From: Janthinobacterium sp. SUN073
GTDB taxonomy: Bacteria; Pseudomonadota; Gammaproteobacteria; Burkholderiales; Burkholderiaceae_D
DNA length: 64,000 bases
Assembly (NCBI RefSeq): GCF_030397665.1
Contig: NZ_JAPUBT010000005.1
Coordinates: forward strand, 62,001-126,000
Direction: 5' to 3'
How positions within the stretch are numbered: the first letter of the stretch is position 1; each line of letters begins with the position of its first letter. Below are positions 46,901 to 55,659 of the stretch, in pieces. The notes below the pieces were generated by a model, which saw only the letters and a program-made list of their open reading frames with translations, had not been told where the DNA came from and searched no databases. Both the position numbers and the translations under genes were made by a program.

Positions 46901-48493
46901 TCACCCATACAAATGCAGCAACACCTGCACGGCAACGATCTTGACGATGGTCATGCTGGGGAAAATCATGGCGTAGCCCAGGTTCGGGCGGTCCGACTTG
47001 GCCAGGCGGTTGGCAAATACCAGTACGGCCGGGTTGCCCGTGGCGCCGGCCGCAATGCCCAGCAATTCAGGAAACGGCAGGCGCAGGAAAATCTTGCCCA
47101 AAATCACAACCAGCGCGACCACCACCAGCACCGTCACGGCACCGAGCACCAGCATGGGCAAGCCATCGGCGCCCACCTGCTGCACGAAGGGTAAACCGGA
47201 CGCCATGCCGACGGAGGCGAGGAAAATCGTCAAGCCATAGTTGCGCATGACCAGGTTGGCCGACAGCGGCAAGCGCCAGCTGATCTTGCCCACTCTACCG
47301 AGGCGGCCCAGAATCAGCGCCATCACCAGCGGCCCGCCGGCCAGGCCCAGGCTGAACGAACCTATCCACGGCAACGGTATCGGCACCAGGCCCAGCAGCA
47401 CACCCAGCACCATGCCCATGCCCAGCGAGACATAGCTGAACTCGGCCGTGGCCGTGATGGAATTGCCGAACAGCTTGCGCACGTCGGCCGCATGTTTCGC
47501 TGGCGCAATAGCCATCACCCTGTCGCCGAATTCCAAGGTCAGGAACGGGTGCGGCAAAATCATGGCGTCGCCGCGGCGTATGAAAGCGATCTGCAGCGGG
47601 AAGTCTTTTGCCAGGTTCAGCTCGCCCAAGGGCACGCCGACGATTTCCGCGTCCGACACGAACACTTCCGTGCCGTCGAACGCGCTGCGGTCCTTCATCA
47701 GGCGGCCCGGGTCCAGATGGCCCAGCGCCGTGCGCGCCGCTTCCACGCCCGCCACCGTGCCCGACACCATCAAGGCGTCACCCACGCCGAGCACCAGGCC
47801 CGGATCGGGCAAGCGGTTCTGGTGGCCCTGGCGCACGCCGATCACTTGCACGCCCGCCAGCGGGCCATCGGCCAGTTCGGACAGGGCGGCGCCCGCCAAT
47901 TTCGCTTCATCGATGGTAATTTCCGACACGACGATGGGCGCCGGCGGCGGCGTCAGCACGGGTTTTAATATGCGCCCGGCCAGGTACAGGCCCAGCATGG
48001 GGCCGACGACGCCGAACGGATACGCGACGGCATAGCCGACGGCCGCATCGCCATTGCCGTGCGACGCTTCCAGCGCCGCCTGCAGGGCCGCCGTGCTGGT
48101 CATGGCGCCGGCAAACACGCCGCTGGCCATGCGCAGCGAGATATCGATCCACTGCCCGCCCCAGACGGACACGGCCAGGCCGCCCATGACGGCGGCAAAG
48201 GCGATCAGATTGTGTTTCTGCCCCGCGCCGCGCAAGCCGGCGAAAAACTGCACGCCATACTGCACGCCTATGCCATACAGAAACAACAGCAAGCCGATGG
48301 AGCCGACCATCGGCGGCGGTACGGCCCCGGGAGCAAATGCGCCCAGCGCCAGCCCGGCGAACAGCACGCCACCCACGCCCAGCGAAAAGCCGAACACGCT
48401 GATGCGCCCCAGCGCATAACCGGCGCCGATGACGAGAAACAGGGCGAGGATCGGCGTCGACTCCAGCGTGTGGCGAAATAATTGAAGCATCAA
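46901..48493 (-). CDS. AspT/YidE/YbjL-type transporter with paired TrkA-C domains
   Basis: An integral membrane transporter of 530 residues of the aspartate:alanine exchanger family. Roughly five helices (residues ~10-165), two central TrkA-C (RCK_C) domains (about 195-365, with VIGVRQGHQNRLPDPGLVLG and VGVPLGELNLAKDFPLQIAF) and five more helices (375-530) give the typical duplicated layout. GAMTSTAALQAALEA and GAATGNPAVLVFANRL are the family pore motifs. The substrate cannot be deduced. Confidence 0.92.
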   Translation of the reverse strand: MMLQLFRHTLESTPILALFLVIGAGYALGRISVFGFSLGVGGVLFAGLALGAFAPGAVPPPMVGSIGLLLFLYGIGVQYGVQFFAGLRGAGQKHNLIAFAAVMGGLAVSVWGGQWIDISLRMASGVFAGAMTSTAALQAALEASHGNGDAAVGYAVAYPFGVVGPMLGLYLAGRILKPVLTPPPAPIVVSEITIDEAKLAGAALSELADGPLAGVQVIGVRQGHQNRLPDPGLVLGVGDALMVSGTVAGVEAARTALGHLDPGRLMKDRSAFDGTEVFVSDAEIVGVPLGELNLAKDFPLQIAFIRRGDAMILPHPFLTLEFGDRVMAIAPAKHAADVRKLFGNSITATAEFSYVSLGMGMVLGVLLGLVPIPLPWIGSFSLGLAGGPLVMALILGRLGRVGKISWRLPLSANLVMRNYGLTIFLASVGMASGLPFVQQVGADGLPMLVLGAVTVLVVVALVVILGKIFLRLPFPELLGIAAGATGNPAVLVFANRLAKSDRPNLGYAMIFPSMTIVKIVAVQVLLHLYG

Positions 48494-48595
48494 ACAACCT
48501 TGATCTGGAGAAAGCCCAGTTTAGCATGCACAAAAGCAACACGATGGCGAGGATGACAAGCAAGCGTGCGCACGTTAATGCGGTCAAAAACGGGC

Positions 48596-48720
48596 AAAAA
48601 AAAGCCCGCTACGGGAGCGGGCTGAATCTAATTCCTGTGAGGAAGTAGAGGAGACAGGTGCAATGATGCCGCGTTGCAGCATATAAGTCTAATTGTATAT
48701 TGTGATGATAGAAATATGCT
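48596..48720 (-). ncRNA. Repeat element copy 1: candidate small RNA with own promoter and terminator
   Basis: First of six related elements. On the minus strand: upstream box ATTTCTATCATCAC (ending ~48702), -35 TTAGAC (48687-48692), 18 bp spacer, -10 CATCAT (48663-48668), then a predicted ~61-nt RNA (about 48656 to 48596) with GTCTCCTCTA, hairpin CTACTTCC/GGAATTAG with loop TCACA, and terminator GCCCGCT/AGCGGGC plus T8. In this copy the hairpin loop and one stem pair differ from the others while pairing of TTCC with GGAA is kept. It lies between the lipoprotein gene and the transporter gene. Confidence 0.7.
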
Positions 48721-48734
48721 TTATCAATATCTCG

Positions 48735-49229
48735 TCAGACCGTTCCGAAAATAATGAGTTTTCGATGCGATCCTGGTTCACGCGTCACCAGCACGCGGGC
48801 TTGCTCTACGGTTACGCAATCCTGCGGCGCAAACCCCGCTGGCACTGTCTGCACATCGCGCGCGATGCGTTGCGGATCATTGATCACGTCATAATCTGCA
48901 CGCTTGAAAAACAGCTGCTCGATACCGGCGTCTCCCTGCGGCAGCGGCTTGACGACGATGAGCGACCAACGGCCTTCCTCCCCGAGAAAATGCTTTTGCT
49001 TCAGGAACAAGTTAACGCGATCTGCATGAGGCGCCAAGTCGCTCAACTCGCTCTGATAAAGACCCATCGGACACAGCAGCGTGCCGGCTGGCCACCCCAT
49101 ATCGGGCAGCGCTGTGACCGTGTCCGGACGCAACTGGGCCAAATGGCGGTCGAACGGGTATTTTTCCGCCGAGCAGGCGCCGAGCGCCATCAGCGCAAGC
49201 ATGCCCACGGCGCGCAACAAAGAAATCAT
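48735..49229 (-). CDS. Small lipoprotein of unknown function
   Basis: A 164-residue lipoprotein. Signal sequence with lipobox ALGAC (Cys ~18) followed by SAEKYPFDRHLAQLRPDT. The mature part contains CPMGLYQSEL and DCVTVEQARVLVTREPGSH; no family is recognised. The start at 49229 is fixed by a near-perfect AAAGGAGG seven bases upstream. It sits as a single gene between sRNA copies 1 and 2. Confidence 0.82.
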   Translation of the reverse strand: MISLLRAVGMLALMALGACSAEKYPFDRHLAQLRPDTVTALPDMGWPAGTLLCPMGLYQSELSDLAPHADRVNLFLKQKHFLGEEGRWSLIVVKPLPQGDAGIEQLFFKRADYDVINDPQRIARDVQTVPAGFAPQDCVTVEQARVLVTREPGSHRKLIIFGTV

Positions 49230-49283
49230 CAACTTGCCTCCTTTATGTATATGGTCAAGCAAGGGTATCTTAAGCGATGAAAC

Positions 49284-49403
49284 AAAAAAAAAGCCCGCTG
49301 CGGGAGCGGGCTGAATCTATTTCCTTGGAGGAAGTAGAGGAGACAAATGAATTATGCCGCATCGCAGCATCATTATCCAATTGCATGTTGTGATGATAGA
49401 AAT
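49284..49403 (-). ncRNA. Repeat element copy 2: candidate small RNA
   Basis: Second copy, the closest to consensus. Upstream box ATTTCTATCATCAC (49390-49403), -35 TTGGAT (49375-49380), 18 bp spacer, -10 CATAAT (49351-49356), predicted RNA ~49344 to 49284. Hairpin CTACTTCC/GGAAATAG with loop TCCAA (one mismatch), terminator stem at 49293-49311 followed by nine T. It lies between metE (upstream on this strand) and the lipoprotein gene. Confidence 0.75.
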
Positions 49404-49441
49404 AGTTATTCCCTATATCTGCCCTCTCCCTCCGGCCAGCC

Positions 49442-51730
49442 TCAGGCCACGTTGTCGCCGCGCAAGGTTTTTGCCGCCGCCACCATGTTCGCCAGCGCGG
49501 GAATGACCTCTTTCCAGCCACGCGTCTTCAAGCCGCAATCGGGGTTGACCCACAGGCGGTGTGCGGGAATGCGCTCGGCCGCCTTGCGCATCAGTTTCAC
49601 CATCTGTTCCTGGCTCGGAATATTGGGCGAGTGAATGTCGTAGACGCCGGGGCCGATGTCGTTCGGATAGTTAAAATCATCGAAGGCGTCGAGCAATTCC
49701 ATGTCGGAACGCGAGGTTTCGATCGTGATGACGTCCGCATCCATGTCGGCGATCTGCGCGATGATGTCGTTGAATTCCGAATAGCACATGTGCGTGTGGA
49801 TTTGCGTTTCGTCGGCCACACCATTGGCCGTGATGCGGAACGATTCCACGGCCCAGCGCAGGTATTCGGCCCATTGCGACTTGCGTAGTGGCAAGCCTTC
49901 GCGCAGCGCCGCCTCGTCGATCTGGATCACGCGGATGCCGGCCTGTTCCAGGTCCAGCACTTCGGCGCGGATGGCCAGCGCCAACTGGTAGCACGATACG
50001 GCGCGGGGCTGGTCGTCGCGCACGAAGGACCAGTTCAGGATGGTGACAGGGCCCGTCAGCATGCCTTTCATCGGCTTGTCCGTCAGCGACTGGGCGTAGA
50101 TGCTCCACTCGACCGTCATGGAGCGGGGGCGGCTGATGTCGCCGAACAGGATGGGCGGCTTCACGCAGCGCGAACCATACGATTGCACCCAGCCGAACTG
50201 GCTGAAGGCGTAGCCATCGAGCTGCTCGCCGAAATATTCCACCATGTCATTGCGTTCCGCTTCGCCGTGCACGAAGACGTCCAGGCCCAGGGTTTCCTGC
50301 TCCCTGACGCAATGGGCGATTTGCGCCTGCATCAGTTTTTTGTAGCTGGCTGCGTCCAGCTGGCCGCTGCGGAACTGGCTGCGTGCCTGGCGGATTTCCG
50401 CCGTCTGCGGGAAGGAGCCGATGCTCGTCGTCGGGTACAGCGGCAGTTGCAGCAGCGCAGCTTGCTTGACGGCACGCTCGGCATAGCCGCTCACGCGCTG
50501 GCCCAGGCTGGTGTCGATGCGGGCCACGGCCGCTTTCACTTCCGGATTGTGCACGCGCGGCGACTGGCGGCGCGCTTGCACGGCCGCATGATTGGCATCG
50601 AGCGCCGCCTGCACGGAGGCGCGGCCATGGTTCAGGGCGCCGGCAATGGTGTGTACTTCATCAAGCTTTTGACGGGCAAAGGCCAGCCAGGACTGGATAT
50701 CGGCGTCGAGCTTTTGTTCGCTGGCCAGGTCGACGGGCACGTGCAGCAGCGAGCACGACGGCGCGATCCACAGGCGCGCTTGCAGGCTGGCATGCACGGG
50801 TTCCAGCCATGCCAGCACGTCATTCAAGTCCGTCTTCCAGATATTGCGGCCATTCACCACACCCAGCGACAAGACGCTGGTAGCGGGCAACTGCGCGATG
50901 ACTTGCTCCACTTCATCGCGGGCATTCACGGCGTCGAGGTGCAAGCCTTGCACCGGCAGCTTGCACGCCAGCGTTAAATTGTCTTGCAGCTTGCCAAAAT
51001 ACGTGGCCAGCAGCAGTTTGACGTGATGGACCTTGCTCAAGGCCGCGTAGGCCATGAGCAGCGCTTGCTGCCAGTCGCTGCCCAGTTCCGTGACGAGGAT
51101 CGGTTCATCGATCTGCACCCACTCCACGCCTTGCGCGGCCAGTTCCTGCAATAGTTGCACGTAGACGGGCAGCAAGCCTTGCAGCAGCGCCAGTTTGTCG
51201 GAATCATCCTTGGCCTTGCCCAGCCACAAATAGGTGACGGGGCCGATCAGCACGGGCTTGGCTTTCACCCCGAGCTGGCGCGCTTGCGCCAGTTGTTGCA
51301 ACAGGCGGCTGCTGTCGAGCTTGAATTGCGTGTCGGCCGCAAATTCCGGCACGATGTAGTGATAATTGGTGTCGAACCATTTCGTCATTTCACCGGCATG
51401 GACGCAGCTGCAATCGCTGTCGCTGGCCGAGCGGCCACGCGCCACACGAAAATAGTTATCGAGCGCCGCGCCTTCCAGGCCACGCACGCGCTGCGGCAAG
51501 TTACCCAGTGTAAAGCTCAGATCCAGCACCTGGTCGTAGAAGGAAAAGTCGCCCACGGGCGCCAGGTCCAGCGCGCTCTGCTCTTGCCAGTGGCGCTGGC
51601 GCAACTCCGCGCCCTGGCCTTCCAGCGCGTCCAGGCTGCTTTGGCCCTTCCAGTAATCTTCCAGGGCGAATTTCAATTCGCGTTTGGCGCCGATGCGCGG
51701 GTAGCCCAGATTATGTGTCGTGACGGTCAT
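49442..51730 (-). CDS. metE: Cobalamin-independent methionine synthase MetE
   Basis: MetE transfers the methyl group of methyltetrahydrofolate polyglutamate to homocysteine without B12. The start at 51730 ([18 protein letters not shown]) gives 762 residues, normal for the family, and has AAGGAG seven bases upstream. The N-terminal domain is followed by the catalytic barrel: zinc ligands His and Cys in [10 protein letters not shown], a Glu, and the last Cys in [24 protein letters not shown] begins the barrel. It is monocistronic. No metF or metR is adjacent. Confidence 0.97.
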   Translation of the reverse strand: MTVTTHNLGYPRIGAKRELKFALEDYWKGQSSLDALEGQGAELRQRHWQEQSALDLAPVGDFSFYDQVLDLSFTLGNLPQRVRGLEGAALDNYFRVARGRSASDSDCSCVHAGEMTKWFDTNYHYIVPEFAADTQFKLDSSRLLQQLAQARQLGVKAKPVLIGPVTYLWLGKAKDDSDKLALLQGLLPVYVQLLQELAAQGVEWVQIDEPILVTELGSDWQQALLMAYAALSKVHHVKLLLATYFGKLQDNLTLACKLPVQGLHLDAVNARDEVEQVIAQLPATSVLSLGVVNGRNIWKTDLNDVLAWLEPVHASLQARLWIAPSCSLLHVPVDLASEQKLDADIQSWLAFARQKLDEVHTIAGALNHGRASVQAALDANHAAVQARRQSPRVHNPEVKAAVARIDTSLGQRVSGYAERAVKQAALLQLPLYPTTSIGSFPQTAEIRQARSQFRSGQLDAASYKKLMQAQIAHCVREQETLGLDVFVHGEAERNDMVEYFGEQLDGYAFSQFGWVQSYGSRCVKPPILFGDISRPRSMTVEWSIYAQSLTDKPMKGMLTGPVTILNWSFVRDDQPRAVSCYQLALAIRAEVLDLEQAGIRVIQIDEAALREGLPLRKSQWAEYLRWAVESFRITANGVADETQIHTHMCYSEFNDIIAQIADMDADVITIETSRSDMELLDAFDDFNYPNDIGPGVYDIHSPNIPSQEQMVKLMRKAAERIPAHRLWVNPDCGLKTRGWKEVIPALANMVAAAKTLRGDNVA

Positions 51731-51928
51731 GACGGTGCTCCTTATGAAGTATGCACACATCATAGAAGGTTCCATCCATTAAAAATAATGATAATATTTT
51801 ATATATCCATGAATGCAGCTCATGTGAAATCATGCTCGAATGCATCTGGCCGTCTTGCGCGGGTCACGCCCGACCCGCACAAGACGGACGACAGCATCGA
51901 GCACCTGCACTGTGTGACGGCGACGGGC
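51731..51928 (-). promoter_or_regulatory. metE leader with a MetR-like half-matching palindrome
   Basis: The AT-rich stretch before metE should hold its promoter. TGAATGCAGCTCA at 51810-51822 matches the MetR consensus TGAA-N5-TTCA at seven of eight positions and is centred ~90 bases before the start codon. Only one such site is seen, and no metR gene is in the window. No SAM or cobalamin riboswitch-like sequence is visible. Confidence 0.35.
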
Positions 51929-52049
51929 AAAAAAAAAGCCCGCTGCGGGAGCGGGCTGAATCTATTTTCTTGGAGGAATATAGAGGAGACAAATGCATGA
52001 TGCCGCATTGCAGCCTATCAATCCAATGACATGTTGTGATAGTGGAGAT
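51929..52049 (-). ncRNA. Repeat element copy 3: candidate small RNA
   Basis: Third copy. Upstream box variant ATCTCCACTATCAC (52036-52049), -35 TTGGAT (52021-52026), 18 bp spacer, -10 CATCAT (51997-52002), predicted RNA ~51990 to 51929. Hairpin CTATATTCC...AAAATAG with loop containing CCTCCAAG, terminator stem 51938-51956 followed by nine T. It lies between the HNH gene and metE. Confidence 0.72.
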
Positions 52050-52117
52050 ATGAATTATCCATATCTCGTACAAGTTGCGAAACAGGCAGCGACATCAACG
52101 GCAGTTGCGGCCACCAT

Positions 52118-53020
52118 TCAATCCTGGGGCGGCGAACAAAACGCAAAGCGTTGCCGATGCATGCGTAGATAATATTTCTGTTCTTCCATCAAAACGATGC
52201 GCAACGGAGCAGGTAATCCGATCAGTTCACGATGCCGCCCCAGCAGCGAGGGGGAGCACAGCATGGCGCCATCGTCTGCAAAGCTGATCAAGCCCCGATC
52301 GAACAAGGCATCCAGGGTCGCGATCAGCGGCAAGCCGTTATGGGGATCAAGGCGCTGCTGATCAGTAGCCCCTTGCCAGGACAAGGCATGCGATGCACGC
52401 AAAACTGGCTCAAGATCGCAACCCGTTACAGCACATTTCCTGTCCCACAATGCGAGCAATTCGTCCCGATACCTGCCTTGGCCGAGCCGGGCCTGGCACA
52501 GTATTTCTATCTCCGTTGATCGCCCCTTCCCCCTCGAAAGCAAATCATGGATATCATTTTGCTCCACCCTGCTGGCGATCAATGCGAGGATGGCTTCCTT
52601 CCCTTTGTTCAAGGCCCCGAAAGCTTGTCGCGGATTGGTGCCGTGAAAAACGACGACTTCGGCCGAGGAAACAGGCGTACTGCGCAGATCCGCATACCAG
52701 CGCACCGTGCGGTGATACTCTTCTGGTTCATTCGGACTGACCACTCCCCCGCCGCGATACACAATGACTGGCGCGTCATCGAGCACCGTGCCAGCAGCAA
52801 CAATACCGATCTTGTTTACCCATAACAGCAGGGTGTCACCGCGCTTGGGCCGCTTGATTTTTTCCAGGAACTCGGGGCCGCCACTTGTCACTGCAACGCC
52901 CCTGACTAACCATTCGTTATGAAAACTGAACTCATTATTTGACGTTGCATCGCTATTGATGAAAAACGTGTCCGCCTCAGGAACTTTTTGATGTCCTTTG
53001 CTGAGATTTTCATGTGCCAT
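52118..53020 (-). CDS. EVE/PUA-like and HNH endonuclease domain protein
   Basis: A 300-residue predicted nuclease. The N-terminal ~130 residues (FINSDATSNNEFSFHNEWLV, GDTLLLWVNKIGIVAAGTV) resemble an EVE/PUA-like modified-base reader. The C-terminal part is an HNH domain of the HNH_2 type: DRKCAVTGCDLEPVLRASHA with Cys pair and His, and DPHNGLPLIATLDALFDRG with the Asn. EVE-HNH proteins are predicted type IV-like restriction enzymes against modified DNA; that role is inferred. Base composition is less GC-rich than the core genes. ATG 53020 lacks a clear Shine-Dalgarno; upstream starts in frame exist. It follows the alaC gene and sRNA copy 4. Confidence 0.75.
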   Translation of the reverse strand: MAHENLSKGHQKVPEADTFFINSDATSNNEFSFHNEWLVRGVAVTSGGPEFLEKIKRPKRGDTLLLWVNKIGIVAAGTVLDDAPVIVYRGGGVVSPNEPEEYHRTVRWYADLRSTPVSSAEVVVFHGTNPRQAFGALNKGKEAILALIASRVEQNDIHDLLSRGKGRSTEIEILCQARLGQGRYRDELLALWDRKCAVTGCDLEPVLRASHALSWQGATDQQRLDPHNGLPLIATLDALFDRGLISFADDGAMLCSPSLLGRHRELIGLPAPLRIVLMEEQKYYLRMHRQRFAFCSPPQD

Positions 53021-53117
53021 GTCGGACTTTCGTAGGAGGATAGCCGCGCATTGAAACATGCATTGCCATTCAAGGTCCACAAAATACTTTTCAGACAACA
53101 AATATGAATTTCCAGGC

Positions 53118-53237
53118 AAAAAAAAGCCCGCTGCGGGAGCGGGCTGAATCTATTTCCTTGGAGGAAGATAGAGGAGACAGGTGAATGATGCCGCGTTGCA
53201 GCATATAAAACCACTTTATATTCGTGATGTCAGAAAT
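53118..53237 (-). ncRNA. Repeat element copy 4: candidate small RNA
   Basis: Fourth copy. Upstream box ATTTCTGACATCAC (53224-53237), -35 GTGGTT (53209-53214, weak), 18 bp spacer, -10 CATCAT (53185-53190), predicted RNA ~53178 to 53118. Hairpin CTATCTTCC/GGAAATAG with loop TCCAA and one bulge, terminator stem 53126-53144 followed by eight T. It lies between alaC and the HNH gene. Confidence 0.7.
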
Positions 53238-53284
53238 ATGCGGCAGTGATATTAGGGGCAACAGTTCATTCCATACGGCAACTT

Positions 53285-54502
53285 CTATGCTGTCGCTGCC
53301 GTCTTTGCGTCGCCGGAACGCAACATATTCTTAATGCCCCGCAACGCCTGCCGTACGCGGGCCTCGTTTTCGATCAGAGCGAAGCGCACGTATTCGTCGC
53401 CGTATTCGCCGAAACCGATGCCGGGCGAGACGCTGACCTTGGCTTTTTGCAACAGCAGCTTGGCAAACTCCAGCGAACCCAGATGGCGGTAAGCCTCAGG
53501 GATATGCGCCCAGATGTACATCGACGCCTTCGGCTTTTCCACCATCCAGCCCGCTTCATGCAAGCCTTTCACCAGCACGTCACGGCGGCGCTGGTACTGG
53601 GCGCAGATTTCCGTCACGCAGCTCTGATCGCCTTCCAGCGCGGCAATGGCCGCCACTTGCACGGGCGTAAAACTGCCGTAGTCGTGATAGCTCTTGATGC
53701 GCGCCAGGGCCGACACCAGTTCCGCGTTACCCACCATGAAACCGATGCGCCAGCCCGCCATGTTGTAGCTTTTCGACATGGTGAAGAACTCGACGGCCAC
53801 GTCGCGCGCGCCGGGCACCTGCATGATGGACGGCGCCTTCCAGCCATCGAAGGTGATGTCGGCATACGCCAGGTCATGCACCACCAGAATATTGTGCTGC
53901 TTCGCCAGCGCGACGACGCGCTCGAAAAACTCCAGTTCCACGCATTGCGCCGTGGGGTTGGACGGAAAACCCAGCACCATCATCTTCGGCTTCGGGTAGC
54001 TTTCGCGGATGGCCCGTTCCAGTTCGGCAAAGAAATCCACGCCCGGCCCCATGCGCACGGAACGGATATCGGCGCCCGCGATCACGGCGCCCCAGATGTG
54101 GATGGGGTAGCTGGGATTCGGCACCAGCACCGTGTCGCCACGGTCCAGCGTCGCAAGCATCAGGTGCGCCAGGCCCTCTTTCGAGCCGATGGTGACGATG
54201 GCTTCGCTGTCCGGGTCGATGTCGACCTCGTAGCGTTTCTTGTACCAGTGGGCAATCGCGCGGCGCAGCCGCGGAATGCCCTTGGAGGCGGAATAGCCGT
54301 GCGTGTCGGGGCGTTTCACCGTCTCGACCAGCTTGTCCACGATGTGGGCCGGCGTGGCGCCATCGGGATTGCCCATCGACATGTCGATGATGTCCTCGCC
54401 ACGGCGGCGCGCGGCCATCTTGAGCTCGGCGGTGATATTGAAAACGTAGGGGGGAAGGCGATTGATGCGCGAAAAGCTGCGCGGAGCTTGGCTGTCGGTC
54501 AT
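53285..54502 (-). CDS. alaC: Alanine transaminase AlaC
   Basis: A PLP aminotransferase making alanine from pyruvate and glutamate. It has 405 residues. Signatures: [68 protein letters not shown] with the PLP-binding Asp and Tyr, and [15 protein letters not shown] with the Schiff-base Lys. All are typical of AlaC/YfdZ. In many betaproteobacteria alaC is followed by hom-thrC; here the EVE-HNH gene and an sRNA element follow instead. Confidence 0.93.
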   Translation of the reverse strand: MTDSQAPRSFSRINRLPPYVFNITAELKMAARRRGEDIIDMSMGNPDGATPAHIVDKLVETVKRPDTHGYSASKGIPRLRRAIAHWYKKRYEVDIDPDSEAIVTIGSKEGLAHLMLATLDRGDTVLVPNPSYPIHIWGAVIAGADIRSVRMGPGVDFFAELERAIRESYPKPKMMVLGFPSNPTAQCVELEFFERVVALAKQHNILVVHDLAYADITFDGWKAPSIMQVPGARDVAVEFFTMSKSYNMAGWRIGFMVGNAELVSALARIKSYHDYGSFTPVQVAAIAALEGDQSCVTEICAQYQRRRDVLVKGLHEAGWMVEKPKASMYIWAHIPEAYRHLGSLEFAKLLLQKAKVSVSPGIGFGEYGDEYVRFALIENEARVRQALRGIKNMLRSGDAKTAATA

Positions 54503-54812
54503 GATATCTCTTTACGTAAGCGCCCGGATCCGTCCGAGCGACGTTGGCGCAATGCATGCGCCTGCAACGATACTAACCCGAGCTTGCGCAAACTGGCAAG
54601 GGCGATTCGGACGCGCTACAATACGCGCTGATCGAAAATGAGCGCACCGGTTGGTAACCCGGTAAGTGCCCGGCACCGTCCGGCATGCTCCCGCCCACGC
54701 GGACCCACGGCGCTGACCTTTGGCTGGACCACCAGCCGGGGAGGTGTTCTGGTTCGTGCATGTTTTCCGCCGCGCCATCCCTCCCCTGCTTTTTATTTTA
54801 GGAATGAGACGG
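54503..54812 (+). promoter_or_regulatory. Structured leader region before the pentapeptide-repeat gene
   Basis: A 310-base gap between divergent genes. TACAAT at 54617-54622 is a possible -10 box for the plus strand, giving a leader of ~180 bases. The leader contains several short inverted repeats: ACCGG...CCGGT near 54646-54663 and GGCTGG-ACCA-CCAGCC near 54722-54737. No known riboswitch or RNA family could be matched. The start codon at 54813 has TAGGA nine bases upstream. Confidence 0.3.
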
Positions 54813-55496
54813 ATGGCAACACACGACACCGCGGCAAGCAGCATGACCCTGGACCGCGCCGGCATCGAGCGGCAACTGGCGCAAGCAGTGCACCACTTCA
54901 TCGAGTGCGCCTTCGACGGCGAAGACTTGTCGCGCCTCGACTTGCAGGGCTGCACGTTTGAACGCTGCACCTTTGCCGAAACGAACTTGTTTGCCAGCAA
55001 GCTGGCACGCAGCACCTGGCGCCGCTGCCGCGCCGGCAGCGCCGATTTCGAATCCGTCGACGCCGTCGACGCCACGTTCGAAGGCTGCGACCTGAACAAC
55101 ACGAAGTGGCGGCGCGCCAAGCTGGCCTCGGTCACCTACCGCGGCTGCAAGCTGACGGGCGCCTCGTTCGAGGAAGTGGCCCACCTGGGCCTCAGCTTCG
55201 AAGACAGCCTGCTGGTGGGCGCCGACTTGCGCGGCTTTTCTTTCCGCAAAGCCATCTTGAAACAGCTGGACTTTTCCGATGCCTACCTGGCCGGCTGCGA
55301 CTTCCGCGACGCCGTCTTCGAAGGGGGCAGCTTGCGCAACGCCACCATCAAGCTGGCGAAGTTCCAGGGCGCGGACTTGCGCGGCGCCGATATCGACGGT
55401 TTCAAACTGAGCGAAGCGGCGCTGCTGAAAGGCGCCGTCATCACGCATGCGCAGGCAGCCAACTTCATGCGCGCGCTCGATCTGGTGGTGATTTAA
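54813..55496 (+). CDS. Pentapeptide-repeat protein
   Basis: A 227-residue pentapeptide-repeat protein, predicted to fold into a right-handed quadrilateral beta-helix. After ~30 polar residues, repeats with Leu/Phe at the centre run to the C-terminus, for example DLSRLDLQGCTFERCTF, FEGCDLNNTKWRRAKLASV and ADLRGADIDGFKLSEAALL. Related proteins such as Qnr and MfpA mimic DNA and protect gyrase, but many others have no known role. I cannot say which applies. It is divergent from alaC. Confidence 0.85.
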   Translation: MATHDTAASSMTLDRAGIERQLAQAVHHFIECAFDGEDLSRLDLQGCTFERCTFAETNLFASKLARSTWRRCRAGSADFESVDAVDATFEGCDLNNTKWRRAKLASVTYRGCKLTGASFEEVAHLGLSFEDSLLVGADLRGFSFRKAILKQLDFSDAYLAGCDFRDAVFEGGSLRNATIKLAKFQGADLRGADIDGFKLSEAALLKGAVITHAQAANFMRALDLVVI

Positions 55497-55507
55497 TCTG
55501 AACAGGC

Positions 55508-55626
55508 AAAAAAAAGCCCGCTGCGGGAGCGGGCTGAATCTATTTCCTTGGAGGAGATAGAGGAGACAAGTGCATCTTGCGGCATCGCGGCATATCACGC
55601 CACTTTATATTCATGATGATAGAAAT
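55508..55626 (-). ncRNA. Repeat element copy 5: candidate small RNA
   Basis: Fifth copy, with the weakest promoter. Upstream box ATTTCTATCATCAT (55613-55626), -35 GTGGCG (55598-55603), 18 bp spacer, -10 CAAGAT (55574-55579), predicted RNA ~55567 to 55508. Hairpin CTATCTCC/GGAAATAG with loop TCCAA, terminator stem 55516-55534 followed by eight T. It starts about 12 bases after the pentapeptide gene stop, on the opposite strand, and follows the MFS gene. Confidence 0.68.
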
Positions 55627-55659
55627 TCCTGCCAGTGATAATGAGACGGCATCAGGGTT

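Noticed and set aside
54503..54812. 4.5S RNA, yybP-ykoY, cobalamin or guanidine riboswitch upstream of the pentapeptide gene
   Set aside because: None of the conserved core sequences of these RNAs could be found.
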